Below are positions 36,703-47,119 of a stretch of 64,000 nt of DNA, one piece after another. The stretch is from Candidatus Ruthenibacterium merdavium (GTDB lineage: Bacteria > Bacillota > Clostridia > Oscillospirales > Ruminococcaceae), in the NCBI GenBank assembly GCA_019119935.1, contig DWWA01000037.1, forward strand, positions 51,752 to 115,751, in the 5' to 3' direction. Position 1 is the first letter of the stretch, and every line of letters begins with the position of its first letter. Under the pieces are notes generated by a model, which searched no databases, was not told the DNA's origin, and was given only the letters and a program-made list of their open reading frames with translations. A program made the position numbers and the translations under genes.

Positions 36703-38655
36703 ATGGATGAAAATTCCACACTGATTCAGCGGTTTGAGCAAGCAGTTTCCGCGTTTGACAGCGGCGATGCTTATTCCGCTTTGAATGAGCTTGTCGCTTT
36801 GTATCAAGAGGGCTTTCACCGTGAAGAAATTCTCACTTTTTTGAATGAGGTTTCGTATGAGCCGAACGCTGCCGAGATGAAAGCAAATTTTGAAAAAAAC
36901 TGCGCGGCACTGGCTCACTATCCCTTCGTACAAGGCTTCACTCCGCCGCCGTTTGAGGCGCTGTCTTTCCGAATTTACCCGGTTAGCGCAGAAGAGTTTT
37001 TTGTTTTCAATCCCAGTGCCGAAACGTTCGGTGAACGGAGGGTCTTTGAGAAAGATCCTTCTTTTGATTGCTGTTTAAAATATTTTGACGAACAGCGTGT
37101 TTTTCAAAATGAAACAAACGTTTCAAAACTTGCTTACCTAAACCGCAATATTCGCGCCAGTGAAGCAATCGGCTTTGAAAACCACATTTATCTGCATTAC
37201 GACGAACCCGACCGGTTTTATGCCCTGCTCTTGATAAGCGATTGGAGCAATTTGCTGGCCGAGAAAAAATTTGTCGTGTGCATTGGAAAAGATTCGTTTT
37301 TGAATCCCGAAGATTTTTGCGCGCGCTTTCAGGTGTCGTATGAAAACTGCACGCCCCAGCCGCCCAGCATTTCGGAAATCAGCCGTATGATTTTCGGCTG
37401 GAAAATTGCCAACGTGTCGGGAACTTCTTTCCTTGCCGATATCCTTGACTATCATCCCCGGCTTCTGACAATTCCTGATTGCTTTTTCAACGATTTTTAC
37501 CCTTACTACACAAAATACCTGCAGGGAAAAAAGACAAAAGAAGTGGTAAAGCATCTTTGTCAGCTCGATCACACAGCGCCCGAAAAATCACTTTTTCATG
37601 CTGTTACCACAAGCCAATCCTTGAGTGCTGCGAATCTTTCCGAAAATGTTCTTGAAGAATTAAACCGCGTTGATGCAAATGAGCTTTTAAACAAAACCGG
37701 CGAGCTTCTCGCTGATTGCGAAATTCCGACTGCCCGCGAGTGGATTACAGCAATTTATTTAGCTTTTTCGCTTTGCCACGGGCGCACCTTCACACAGCGC
37801 GTGACCCCCGCAGTCTTTATGTATCCGCACGACGATATGTTCTTTCTTGCCGGAGTAGAACGGGAACGCGTTAAGTTTTACCTCGATACGGTATGTTCTT
37901 TCGACGATTACAAAGCAATTGCCATTATTCGTGATCCCGTAACACAAGCGGGCAGCGTGATTCGCTTTATGACCGAAACGCATCCGGAAGCTAAAAACGA
38001 GAAGGGCGAACGTGTTTTTTATCCCTTTTACAGCTTGGCTTTCGGCTCGTTGGTTCCCAAAGATTATTTTTTCCGCAATGACCATGCCCTATGGAAACAA
38101 ATTCGCGTGGTACGATTCGAAGATTTAAAGCTGAATCCGAAGGCAACGCTGAAAAGTCTAACAGACTTTTTGGATCTCACAGACTGCGATACGCTTTATA
38201 AAACGACATGGTGCGGCCTTTCCCGCGCCGGCGTTTCGACCGACGGCAGCTCGTTTGAAGGGTTTGACCCGGCCCCTATTTATAATTCACACGCCAAGTA
38301 TCTCAGTGTATTTGATAAATACCGCATTGAACTGCTTTTGGCCAATTTGATGAAATATTACGGGTATCGCGCTGTTTATTACGATGGTCAACCGTTTTCG
38401 GAAGAGGAGAAATACACCTTAATGAAATTTCCTTTCCGGTGCGACGATATTCCCTTTTTAGCTACGGAAGAGTCCAAACAGCCTCTTTTAGACCTTGCAT
38501 TCCAACTTGTACGCATGTCTGTGATGTTTTATTCTAAGTGTGAACACACACCGGTAAAAATCCCGGATTTTCCGTTTGAATTTGAGCCAATCCCTTGGCT
38601 GAAACCGGATGAAGAGCTGCTTGTTCAACCTTTATATGAAACCAGAACACAGTAA
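36703..38655 (+). CDS. 650-aa protein with sulfotransferase-like domain and a novel N-terminal region
   Basis: PAPS-binding-like 'NVSGTSFLADILDYHP' and 'AIAIIRDPVTQAGSVIRF', plus 'IRVVRFEDLKLNPKATLKSLTDFLDL'. The N-terminal ~220 aa was not recognised. Confidence 0.75.
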   Translation: MDENSTLIQRFEQAVSAFDSGDAYSALNELVALYQEGFHREEILTFLNEVSYEPNAAEMKANFEKNCAALAHYPFVQGFTPPPFEALSFRIYPVSAEEFFVFNPSAETFGERRVFEKDPSFDCCLKYFDEQRVFQNETNVSKLAYLNRNIRASEAIGFENHIYLHYDEPDRFYALLLISDWSNLLAEKKFVVCIGKDSFLNPEDFCARFQVSYENCTPQPPSISEISRMIFGWKIANVSGTSFLADILDYHPRLLTIPDCFFNDFYPYYTKYLQGKKTKEVVKHLCQLDHTAPEKSLFHAVTTSQSLSAANLSENVLEELNRVDANELLNKTGELLADCEIPTAREWITAIYLAFSLCHGRTFTQRVTPAVFMYPHDDMFFLAGVERERVKFYLDTVCSFDDYKAIAIIRDPVTQAGSVIRFMTETHPEAKNEKGERVFYPFYSLAFGSLVPKDYFFRNDHALWKQIRVVRFEDLKLNPKATLKSLTDFLDLTDCDTLYKTTWCGLSRAGVSTDGSSFEGFDPAPIYNSHAKYLSVFDKYRIELLLANLMKYYGYRAVYYDGQPFSEEEKYTLMKFPFRCDDIPFLATEESKQPLLDLAFQLVRMSVMFYSKCEHTPVKIPDFPFEFEPIPWLKPDEELLVQPLYETRTQ

Positions 38656-38716
38656 AGAACATATTTGCTGCAAAATTATTCATTAACCCTTTATCATTCT
38701 TATTCAGAGGCACTTT

Positions 38717-39202
38717 ATGAAACACGAAACCGGAACCGTATATTTTTTCACAGGCCTTTCGGGGGCCGGAAAAACCACGCTCGGCAGCTTATTTTACGAG
38801 CGGTTAAAATCTACAAAACCTAACGTGGTATTTTTAGACGGCGACCAAATCCGCCCCGTCTTCGGTGAAGACAGCGGCTACACTTATGAAGACCGTTTAA
38901 AATGGGCAGGGCGCATTTTCCGCGTATGCAAAATGCTTTCAGAGCAAGGCATCGATGTCATCTGCTGCAGTATTGCCATGTTTTCATCGGTTCGGGAATG
39001 GAACCGCGCAAACATTCCCGCCTACAAAGAGATTTACATCCGCGTGAAAAAGGAAACGCTCATGAGCCGCAACCAAAAAGGGCTGTACACAAAAGGACAC
39101 AATGTCGTGGCATCGACCTTCCCTTCGATGAGCCGCAGTCGCCGGACATCATCATCCAAAATGACGGTTTGGAAACGCCGCAGACGCTTGTGGAACGCTT
39201 AG
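38717..39202 (+). CDS. APS-kinase-like (CysC) domain, reading frame broken near 39109
   Basis: 'FFTGLSGAGKTTLGSLFYERLK..NVVFLDGDQIRPVFGEDSGYTYEDRLKWAGRIFRVCKMLSEQGIDVICCSIAMFSSVREWNR'. The CysC C-terminus 'GIDLPFDEPQSPDIIIQNDG' is in the +2 frame. Confidence 0.8.
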   Translation: MKHETGTVYFFTGLSGAGKTTLGSLFYERLKSTKPNVVFLDGDQIRPVFGEDSGYTYEDRLKWAGRIFRVCKMLSEQGIDVICCSIAMFSSVREWNRANIPAYKEIYIRVKKETLMSRNQKGLYTKGHNVVASTFPSMSRSRRTSSSKMTVWKRRRRLWNA

Positions 39203-39876
39203 AAGCGGCGCTTTACCACCCTGTTTATGAAAATTCCGTTGACAATGTGGATTACTGGAACCAATACTATAAAAACAAGCTTTGCTCCACACAGCCTTCA
39301 CCGTTCGCACAGTATGTTGCAACCTTGACCGACAGCGGAAAATCTCTCGTCGATTTGGGCTGCGGCAACGGGCGCGATACGGTTTACTTTGCCGGGCTTG
39401 GGCTGCAAGTAACGGGAGTCGACTTATCGGATATCTCGGTGCAGTCTTTGCAGGAGCAAAACATTCCCGGCGCACGCTTTGTCTGCGGCGATTTTGTAAA
39501 CCCGAAAGAAACAGTCGGAGATTCTTTTGACTATGCTTACAGTCGGTTTACCATTCATGCCATCAACGAACGGCAAGAGCGCACTTTCCTGAAAAATATT
39601 TACAGCCGGCTTCGGCCGAACGGTAAATTTTTTATTGAGGTGCGCAGCATCCATGACCCACTGTTCGGAAAAGGGAAAAAGATGGAGCGCAACGCATATT
39701 TTTATGACAACCATTACCGCCGCTTCATTGTGATGGAGGAACTTGTGCAAAGTCTGCAAGAGCAAGGCTTTCAAATTGAATATGCAAAAGAACAGTCCGG
39801 GTTCGCCCCTTACGGAAACGACGATCCTCCTGTGATCCGTATTGTCGCCAAGAAAGCCGCTGTCTCTCACGCCTGA
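39110..39876 (+). CDS. class I SAM-dependent methyltransferase domain, presumably the C-terminal half of the CysC-like gene after a frameshift
   Basis: 'KSLVDLGCGNGRDTVYFAGLGLQVTGVDLSDISVQSLQEQ...FVCGDFV...FDYAYSRFTIHAINERQERTFLKNIYSRLRPNGKFFIEVRSIHDPLFG'. Frame of ORF 38902..39876. Confidence 0.85.
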
Positions 39877-39929
39877 TGCTTCTCTCGGCTCCATGCGGCA
39901 CTATGCTAAAAATTGAATAAAAAGCAAAC

Positions 39930-39966
39930 AGCCCCGCCCCGTGCAAAATGCACGGAGCGGGGCTTT
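39930..39966. terminator. terminator between methyltransferase and pgsA (convergent)
   Basis: AGCCCCGCCCCGTGCA-aaa-TGCACGGAGCGGGGCT. Confidence 0.75.
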
Positions 39967-39982
39967 GCTGTGTGACAAAAAC

Positions 39983-40552
39983 TTATTTCGCAGTATTGAT
40001 AAAGCTTCTGTTGTCCCAAAGATACTTCACGCCGGAAAACAGCGTCACAGCCGCAACCAGCCAGCACAGCACATAAGTAATCACTTGAGAAATCAATGCG
40101 CTTTGCGTACCTGCGCCCGCGGTCATTTGTTCAATGGGTACCGCAAAGTAATAGAAAATGATGGTGAGCATTTGGAGCACCGTTTTCACCTTGCCCCACC
40201 AGTTGGCGGCAATCACCTTTCCGTCCGGTGCTCCTGCCGCAATCATGCGCAGGCCGGAAACGGCAAATTCGCGCGCCAAAATGATGACAACAACAACGGG
40301 ACTGCACACGCCGTCCACAATCATGTAAATAAAAGCCGTTGTTGTGAGCAGCTTATCCGCGAGCGGGTCGGCAAATTTGCCGAAATCCGTCACCAAGTGA
40401 TACTTGCGCGCAATCGCACCGTCTAAAAAGTCGGTAATGCTCGCCAGTGCAAATACCACGCCTGCGGCAAGCATCCAGTGATAAGCCGCCAAAACCATAA
40501 ATACCGGCACGAGCAAAATACGCATCATTGTTAATTTGTTCGGAAGGTTCAT
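39983..40552 (-). CDS. pgsA: CDP-diacylglycerol--glycerol-3-phosphate 3-phosphatidyltransferase
   Basis: 'MNLPNKLTMMRILLVPVFMVL...ASITDFLDGAIARKYHLVTDFGKFADPLADKLL'. Confidence 0.96.
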   Translation of the reverse strand: MNLPNKLTMMRILLVPVFMVLAAYHWMLAAGVVFALASITDFLDGAIARKYHLVTDFGKFADPLADKLLTTTAFIYMIVDGVCSPVVVVIILAREFAVSGLRMIAAGAPDGKVIAANWWGKVKTVLQMLTIIFYYFAVPIEQMTAGAGTQSALISQVITYVLCWLVAAVTLFSGVKYLWDNRSFINTAK

Positions 40553-41883
40553 TGCTCTGCCTCCTCTGTCAACTCCGCATACAAATCGTAAACATCGCTA
40601 TCTTTAATACAAACCGTATAGAAGTTGCCCGGATAGAGCGGCGTTTCACTCGCCACGCAAACCTCGGAGTCAATTTCCGGTGCATCGCCGCGGCTGCGGC
40701 ACAAATACAGGTCATTTTCGTCGTCGTAGCCGTCGCAGATCACCTGCATGACACCGCCCACTTTGGCGGCTTGAAGCTCGTTCATCACATCGGCCTGTGC
40801 ACGCATAACGGCCGCGGCACGCTCTTCGCGCACCTCCATCGGCATCTGCTCCATGCGTGCCGCCGGGGTGCCTTCCTCCTCGCTGTAAGCAAAACAGCCC
40901 AGACGGTCAAAGCGTTCTTCGCGCACAAAGGCGCACAGCTTTTCAAACTGCTCTTCGGTTTCGCCGGGGAAACCTGCAATCAGCGTCGTGCGCAGGGTGA
41001 TATCCGGCATTGCTTTGCGCAGGCGTGCCAGCGCTGTGCGCACGGTCTGCTCATCGCCCTTACGGTTCATCGCACGCAGCACGTCGCTGTCAATGTGCTG
41101 AATGGGAATATCCAAATAGTGCAAAACTTTTTTATTGCGCACCATTGCGTCGATAAATTCATCGGTAATGCGCTCAGGGTATGCATACAAAAGGCGAATC
41201 CACTCAATGCCTTCCACGGCGTTGAGCGCATCCAGCAGCGGCGCAATTTCCACTTCGCCGCGGTCTTGGCCAAACGCCGTCAAGTCCTGCGCCACCAAAA
41301 TGAGCTCTTTCACACCCTGCCCGGCCAAAAACTCAGCTTCCTTCACAACATCGTCAATGGTGCGGCTGCGCAGATTGCCGCGGATCAGCGGAATGGCGCA
41401 GTAGGTGCAGCGGTTGTTGCAGCCTTCCGCAATTTTCAAATAGGCATAATGGGACGGCGTGGAAATCACACGCGCACCGCCCAGTGCATATTCCTCTTTC
41501 GCGCCGTATGCCTCCACAGGCTCGGAGGTGCCGTTCACTGCTTCCTCAATGATCTCCACAATGTTCTTGTTGGATGCCATGCCCACCACGGCATCCACTT
41601 CGGGAATTTCCGTCACAATTTCATGACGGTAGCGCTCCGCCAAACAGCCCGTTACCACCACTTTTAAATTGGGGTTCCCCGCTTTTCCGGCGCATGCATT
41701 CAAAATATTTTCAATGGCTTCCTGCTTTGCGCTTTCAATAAAGCCGCAGGTGTTCACCATGATGCAGTCGGCCTCGGAAAGCTCCGGTGTCGTTGTGTGG
41801 CCTGCCGCCAACAGCGAATGTGCCATAACGTCGGCGTCCGCCTGATTTTTGGGACACCCCAAAGAAATGATGGCAATTTTCAT
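40549..41883 (-). CDS. rimO: ribosomal protein S12 methylthiotransferase
   Basis: 'MKIAIISLGCPKNQADADVMAHSL...VNTCGFIESAKQEAIENIL...YLKIAEGCNNRCTYCAIPLIRGNLRSR'. Confidence 0.96.
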   Translation of the reverse strand: MKIAIISLGCPKNQADADVMAHSLLAAGHTTTPELSEADCIMVNTCGFIESAKQEAIENILNACAGKAGNPNLKVVVTGCLAERYRHEIVTEIPEVDAVVGMASNKNIVEIIEEAVNGTSEPVEAYGAKEEYALGGARVISTPSHYAYLKIAEGCNNRCTYCAIPLIRGNLRSRTIDDVVKEAEFLAGQGVKELILVAQDLTAFGQDRGEVEIAPLLDALNAVEGIEWIRLLYAYPERITDEFIDAMVRNKKVLHYLDIPIQHIDSDVLRAMNRKGDEQTVRTALARLRKAMPDITLRTTLIAGFPGETEEQFEKLCAFVREERFDRLGCFAYSEEEGTPAARMEQMPMEVREERAAAVMRAQADVMNELQAAKVGGVMQVICDGYDDENDLYLCRSRGDAPEIDSEVCVASETPLYPGNFYTVCIKDSDVYDLYAELTEEAEQ

Positions 41884-41902
41884 GGTCTTGCTTTACTCCT
41901 TT

Positions 41903-42538
41903 TCATTCATCATCCATAACGTCGCAGTCAATTTCCTGCTCTTCCAGCGCGCGCTCCACCGCACGCTTTGCTTCTTTGTAGGAAAATCCGCGCCTTGCCA
42001 AAGCCGCCATCACCTTGTCGGTCTGCCCACAGCGCAGCTTTGACAAATAACTTTTGCACACAAGGCGGTAGCACTGCTCGCCTTCGTCCGGCGAAAGCTC
42101 CTCCATTACCTGTGCAATCAACTCTCGGTGCAGCCCTTTTCGGCTTAAATCGGCAGAAATCTCACGCAGGGACTTTCCCTTTTCGCAAAGATATGCTGCG
42201 CGCCGCGCAGCATAAGCTTCATCGTCGAGCAGCTCCAGCCGGTTCATTTCCGCCACGGCTGCCGCCGCGGAATGTTCATCAAATTTTACGCATAGTTTGT
42301 CGTACAGTTCTCCCGAAGCATAAGCGCGCGTGGAAAGCCAGCGCAGAGCCTGATCTTTTGCGCGCCGTGTTTCGCTTTGCGAAAGCACCTGCTTGAGCTC
42401 AAACGCTTCCAGCACGGCCCCTTCCTCCAAGTGATGGCGCACCAGGGTTTCGCCGTCAACGGAAAACAAAAACTCTTCGTTTTCATCAAACAGCGCAAAG
42501 CGCCCCCGGCGCGTTTCCTTGATTTTGGAGATTCTCAT
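41903..42538 (-). CDS. recX: RecX-family regulatory protein
   Basis: '[19 protein letters not shown]...[38 protein letters not shown]'. Adjacent to recA. Confidence 0.9.
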   Translation of the reverse strand: MRISKIKETRRGRFALFDENEEFLFSVDGETLVRHHLEEGAVLEAFELKQVLSQSETRRAKDQALRWLSTRAYASGELYDKLCVKFDEHSAAAAVAEMNRLELLDDEAYAARRAAYLCEKGKSLREISADLSRKGLHRELIAQVMEELSPDEGEQCYRLVCKSYLSKLRCGQTDKVMAALARRGFSYKEAKRAVERALEEQEIDCDVMDDE

Positions 42539-43722
42539 TCATCCTCCACCATGATGTCAATGTTGGCTTTAGGTGCGCGGGCAGGCTTTTCTGCCGGTTT
42601 TTCCGCTTCGGCGGGCGCAGGCTGCTCCGGCTTTGCAGGCGCATCATCTAAGCTTGCCGCCTTTTTCGCACCCGCTTTTGTTTTTCCCGCATAGAGCTTG
42701 TCGGCGTTTTCGCGCACGAGCGTTTCAATCTCGGCAAAGAGTTCGGGGTGCTCGTCGAGATAATTTTTCGTATTGTCGCGGCCTTGTCCCAAACGAGTTT
42801 CGCCGTAGCTGAACCAAGCGCCGCTCTTTTGAATGAAGCCGAGCTTCACTGCCAAGTCCACCAGCTCGCCGGTTTTCGAAATGCCCTGGCCGAACATGAT
42901 GTCAAACTCCGCTTCTTTAAACGGAGGCGCAACTTTGTTTTTCACAACTTTGGCGCGCGTGCGGTTGCCGATGAACGCACCGCTCGAATCTTTTAAGCCT
43001 TCGACACGGCGCACGTCGATGCGCACCGAAGAATAATACTTCAAAGCGCGTCCGCCCGTAGTCACTTCGGGGTTGCCGTACACTACGCCGACTTTTTCAC
43101 GCAGCTGGTTGATAAAAATGGCAACGGTTCCGGTTTTGCCGATGATGCTTGTCAGCTTGCGCAGGGCCTGGCTCATCAAGCGCGCCTGCAAACCAACGTG
43201 CGAATCACCCATTTCGCCCTCAATTTCGGCGCGGGGAACCATCGCGGCAACCGAGTCAATGACAATCGCGTCAATGGCGCCCGAACGCACCAGCGCCTCG
43301 CAGATTTCCAGCGCCTGCTCGCCGGTGTCCGGCTGGCTCACGAGCAAGGAGTCGATATCCACGCCGAGCGCCTTGGCATATACGGGGTCAAGCGCGTGCT
43401 CAACGTCGATAAAAGCAACCTCACCGCCGTTTTTCTGCGCCTGCGCAATGCAGTGCAGGGCCAGCGTCGTTTTACCCGAAGATTCCGGGCCGTATACCTC
43501 CACAACACGGCCGCGGGGCAAACCGCCGATGCCCAGCGCCAAATCAAGCGACAAGCTGCCGGTGCTGATGGCGTCTACCTGCATCGTGACGTTTTGACCC
43601 AGCTTCATGACAGCGCCTTTTCCGAATTGCTTTTCAATTTGGGAAAGGGCCGTTTCCAATGCGTTTTTCTTTTCGTTTCCCGCTTTCTTTTCTACGGTCG
43701 GCAAGGGCTTTTTTTCAGCCAT
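42535..43722 (-). CDS. recA: recombinase A
   Basis: '[20 protein letters not shown]...[32 protein letters not shown]...[42 protein letters not shown]'. Confidence 0.99.
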   Translation of the reverse strand: MAEKKPLPTVEKKAGNEKKNALETALSQIEKQFGKGAVMKLGQNVTMQVDAISTGSLSLDLALGIGGLPRGRVVEVYGPESSGKTTLALHCIAQAQKNGGEVAFIDVEHALDPVYAKALGVDIDSLLVSQPDTGEQALEICEALVRSGAIDAIVIDSVAAMVPRAEIEGEMGDSHVGLQARLMSQALRKLTSIIGKTGTVAIFINQLREKVGVVYGNPEVTTGGRALKYYSSVRIDVRRVEGLKDSSGAFIGNRTRAKVVKNKVAPPFKEAEFDIMFGQGISKTGELVDLAVKLGFIQKSGAWFSYGETRLGQGRDNTKNYLDEHPELFAEIETLVRENADKLYAGKTKAGAKKAASLDDAPAKPEQPAPAEAEKPAEKPARAPKANIDIMVEDE

Positions 43723-43847
43723 AGTTGTGTTCCTCCTGTTTGATGCTTGAATGGCAGGGCGCGAATGTGTTTCCTGCTCTTTCTATCTATTGTACCTGAT
43801 AGGGTGTCCGATAAAAACACCTTGGTTAAAATTTCTCAAAAAATTTT

Positions 43848-44711
43848 TTACACGGTTTTCGCCGCGTCGTTTTCGCTCTTTCTCGCCATGACCACGCGGG
43901 GCAGCCCCGCCAAATCACGATGCAGCTGAATATCGGTATATCCGGCCGCGCGATACAAAGCAGCTACTTCTTCTCCTTGCGTTTCTCCGATTTCCAGCAC
44001 CATCCAGCCGCCGGGTTTCAAAAGCCGATGATACGCCGGAATGATGCATCGGTAAAATGCAAGTCCGTTTTCCGGGGCAGTCAGCGCCATTTTCGGCTCA
44101 TAGAACAGCTCCGGGGCAAGCGCCTGATACTCCTCTTCCGTAACATAAGGCGGGTTTGACGCGATGACGTCCCACGTTTCGGCGCTCTGATGCTGATGCC
44201 ACGTCAAAACGTTGGCTTGTACCACACGGCAGGGCGCACCGTGGCGCTCATTGTTGCGCTGCAGGTAACCAAGCGCCGCATCGGACAGCTCCACCGCCGT
44301 GACATTTACCTGTGCACAGTGCAGAGCAACACCGAGCGCGATCACACCGCTTCCGCTGCATAAATCCAGTACCTGCGCGCCCTTGCCCGCCTTTGCCGCT
44401 TGTTCGGCGGCGAGCATGGCGCAAAGCTCGGTATCCGGGCGCGGAATGAGCACCCCTTCCCCGACAAAAACCGTGAAATCCCAAAAGTCCCATTCGCCTG
44501 CCAAGTACTGCAAAGGAATTCGGCGCAGGCGCTGTTCGAGCAGACTGTCCAGCTGTTCACACTGCGCGGGAAAAAGCTCTGCATCCGGCGTGCGGCGGGC
44601 GCAAACACCTGCAATTTCAAGCATCTGTACGGCTTCAAAAGCCGCATCCTCCAGCCCCGCTTGTTCCAGTGCCTCGCGCAGACGGGCAGCGTATTCGCGC
44701 GCCGTCACCAT
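43848..44711 (-). CDS. prmC: peptide chain release factor N(5)-glutamine methyltransferase
   Basis: 'PLQYLAGEWDFWDFTVFVGEGVLIPRPDTE...VLDLCSGSGVIALGVA...DVIASNPPYVTEEEYQAL'. Confidence 0.95.
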   Translation of the reverse strand: MVTAREYAARLREALEQAGLEDAAFEAVQMLEIAGVCARRTPDAELFPAQCEQLDSLLEQRLRRIPLQYLAGEWDFWDFTVFVGEGVLIPRPDTELCAMLAAEQAAKAGKGAQVLDLCSGSGVIALGVALHCAQVNVTAVELSDAALGYLQRNNERHGAPCRVVQANVLTWHQHQSAETWDVIASNPPYVTEEEYQALAPELFYEPKMALTAPENGLAFYRCIIPAYHRLLKPGGWMVLEIGETQGEEVAALYRAAGYTDIQLHRDLAGLPRVVMARKSENDAAKTV

Positions 44712-45652
44712 TCGCCCTCACGTCTGTCTTCAGGCAAAACGGGCTTCACGGCGGCAATCGCACATTCAATCATGCCGTCATCCGGCTCTTTCGTTGTAAT
44801 GCGCTGGAGCCACAGTCCCGGCGCGGAAATGGCCCTTGTGACAATATTGTCGTAGCGGCCGCAGATTTTCAAAATTTCGTAGCTCACGCCCATAACAACA
44901 GGCAAAAGCAAAATTTTGTATACAATGCGCAGGCTCAGGCTTGACCAAGGAATCACGCTGAACAAAAGCACCGACACCACTAATATGATTAAGATAAAGC
45001 TTGTTCCGCAGCGCGGATGAAACCGGCTGCACCGACGAACATTTTCCACCGTCAGTTCCAAATCGTGTTCATAGCAGGCGATGGTCTTATGTTCTGCACC
45101 GTGGTAGCGAAACATGCGCGCAATATCCGGCACAAAACTGATTGCCGCCATGTATCCCACCAAAAGCGCAATTTTTAAAATGCCTTCCAGCAGGGTTTTC
45201 CAGCTGCCGAGCTCCACCGCTTTGCTTAAAAGCCCGACAAGGAACGTGGGCACCACCATAAACAGAACAATCGCAAGGGCGGCACCCAGTACGGAGGAAA
45301 CGGTCATCAGCACTTGAAAGCCCTTTTCCCCCAAATGCTTTTCCATCCAAAGCTCAAACCGAGAGGGCTTTTCTTCCGCCTTTTCCTCTTCCGTCATGGC
45401 GATGTCAGCGCTTTTCATAAGGTAACGGTATCCTGTCACCATGCTTTCAATAAAGCCGCCTACGCCGCGTACAAACGGAATTTTCTGCCAAGCATACTTC
45501 TTTACGGGTTCCACTTCCGTTACAATTTTTCCCTCGGGGCTGCGCACGGCATAAGCAATTTTATGCGGGCCGCGCATCATAACCCCTTCCATCAGCGCCT
45601 GTCCGCCGACGGTCGTCTTAAAGGCGGCGTTGCCGCCCGAAGGTTGTTTCAT
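44705..45652 (-). CDS. DUF1385 domain-containing membrane protein
   Basis: 'TVGGQALMEGVMMRGPHKIAYAVRSPEGKIV...RYHGAEHKTIACYEHDLELTVENVRRCSRFHPRCGTSFIL'. Confidence 0.93.
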   Translation of the reverse strand: MKQPSGGNAAFKTTVGGQALMEGVMMRGPHKIAYAVRSPEGKIVTEVEPVKKYAWQKIPFVRGVGGFIESMVTGYRYLMKSADIAMTEEEKAEEKPSRFELWMEKHLGEKGFQVLMTVSSVLGAALAIVLFMVVPTFLVGLLSKAVELGSWKTLLEGILKIALLVGYMAAISFVPDIARMFRYHGAEHKTIACYEHDLELTVENVRRCSRFHPRCGTSFILIILVVSVLLFSVIPWSSLSLRIVYKILLLPVVMGVSYEILKICGRYDNIVTRAISAPGLWLQRITTKEPDDGMIECAIAAVKPVLPEDRREGEW

Positions 45653-47079
45653 ACCTGTTTGATCCTTTCGTTCCCAATTTGTCCGTGCCCTTCCAGCGGC
45701 AAGCGCACCGTCACCGTGGTGCCTTTTCCCTGTTCGCTTTGAATGTCAAAGCTTCCGCCGTGTGCGCGCACAATTTCATCCACGACAGCAAGGCCGATGC
45801 CGCTTCCGCGCACCGCGCCCTTGCCCTTATAAAATTTCATTTTCACATGTTCCAAATCTTCCGGTGCAATGCCCGGGCCTTCGTCCGTAATGTTGATATA
45901 CACACTGCGCCCGTCTTTGAGCATTTCCAAACGGATTGCGCCGCCCTTACTAGAATATTTCAGCGCGTTATCCAGCAGATTGACAAACACCTGCCGCAAA
46001 CGTCCGGGATCAGCGCTGACTGCCACCGGCTCTGCCGGCTCTTCCCAAACCAGCTCTACGCCTTCGGAGCAGGCGCGCTGCTCCACCACAAGCACTGCGT
46101 CACTCACTTCGGCGGCCAAGTCCAGCCGCTGGCATTTCAGCACAAGGCCGCTTTGCATGCGGGAAAAATCGAGCAATTCCTCCACCATCTCATACAGGCG
46201 GTCGGTTTCCCCCGCAATCACCTGCAGTCCCCGCTGATAGATCGGGTCGCTGGTATCTTTTGTATTGCGAATGGTTTCCACCCAGCCTTTAATCGAGGTC
46301 AGCGGCGTGCGCAGCTCGTGCGACACCGATGAAATAAACTCGTTTTTCATGCGCTCGGTTTTTTCCAGGTCGCCCGCCATGCGGTTGATGGCATTGGCCA
46401 GTTTGCCCACTTCGTCGTCATACTTATTATCGATGCGCACGTCTAAATTGCCGCGCGCAATGCGGGCGGCATTCGCTTCAATCACGCCGATGGGGCGCAC
46501 AATACTGCGGATAAAAAAGAGCCCCGACCAAAGCGTAAAGCCCAGCACGGCCGCCGCCACCAAAAGGCTGACGGCAATCATGGAAAACAGGGTTTTATCA
46601 ATCAGCGCCATACTGGTGACAAGCCGAATGGACAAAATTTCACCGCAGGCAAACGGCAAAAGGACGCTCATGGCCATCACGCGCTCACCGCTTGAGGTGC
46701 GGTAAACCGATTGGCCCACGCCCTCGCTGTCAAAGAGCGCCTGTACAAAATCCTCAGCGCGTGTGTCCTTATCAGCGGCAAAACCCGCCGTGGAAACAGA
46801 AATGCGCCCCTGTGTATCAATGAGCATCAGCTCAAACTTCTCTTTTTCGGAAAACTGCTCCACCATGCGGCGCAGTACAAGCTCACGCGCTTGAGGCGTG
46901 GCGGCGTCGTTGGCCGACAGCTGAGTAATCATCGTATCAATGCGCCCGCGCAGCGTGCGCGCCGCGCCTTCGTAGTAGCCGCTGATGGAAAAAAACAAAA
47001 ACATGGCCTCGGCGAATGCCAGCACCAAAATCGTAATCAACAAACTGCCGCGCACCCAGCGGCGTGTAATGCTATCCAA
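45649..47079 (-). CDS. HAMP-domain sensor histidine kinase
   Basis: H-box 'FISSVSHELRTPLTSIKGWVETIRN', 'NLLDNALKYSSKGG', 'GSGIGLAVVDEI'. Confidence 0.95.
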   Translation of the reverse strand: MDSITRRWVRGSLLITILVLAFAEAMFLFFSISGYYEGAARTLRGRIDTMITQLSANDAATPQARELVLRRMVEQFSEKEKFELMLIDTQGRISVSTAGFAADKDTRAEDFVQALFDSEGVGQSVYRTSSGERVMAMSVLLPFACGEILSIRLVTSMALIDKTLFSMIAVSLLVAAAVLGFTLWSGLFFIRSIVRPIGVIEANAARIARGNLDVRIDNKYDDEVGKLANAINRMAGDLEKTERMKNEFISSVSHELRTPLTSIKGWVETIRNTKDTSDPIYQRGLQVIAGETDRLYEMVEELLDFSRMQSGLVLKCQRLDLAAEVSDAVLVVEQRACSEGVELVWEEPAEPVAVSADPGRLRQVFVNLLDNALKYSSKGGAIRLEMLKDGRSVYINITDEGPGIAPEDLEHVKMKFYKGKGAVRGSGIGLAVVDEIVRAHGGSFDIQSEQGKGTTVTVRLPLEGHGQIGNERIKQV

Positions 47080-47119
47080 TGCGCGGCCTCCTTTGCCCGA
47101 GTAAAATGGTTTTGCCGCT

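Noticed and set aside
40528-41667. 379-aa ORF on + strand
   Set aside because: Antisense shadow of rimO.
43800-43826. Hairpin AGGGTGT..ACACCTT between prmC and recA
   Set aside because: Short, imperfect and not followed by a U tract in either direction.
43723-43850. LexA/SOS box upstream of recA
   Set aside because: Best candidate CGAATGTGTTTC deviates at several positions from CGAACnnnnGTTCG; not supported.
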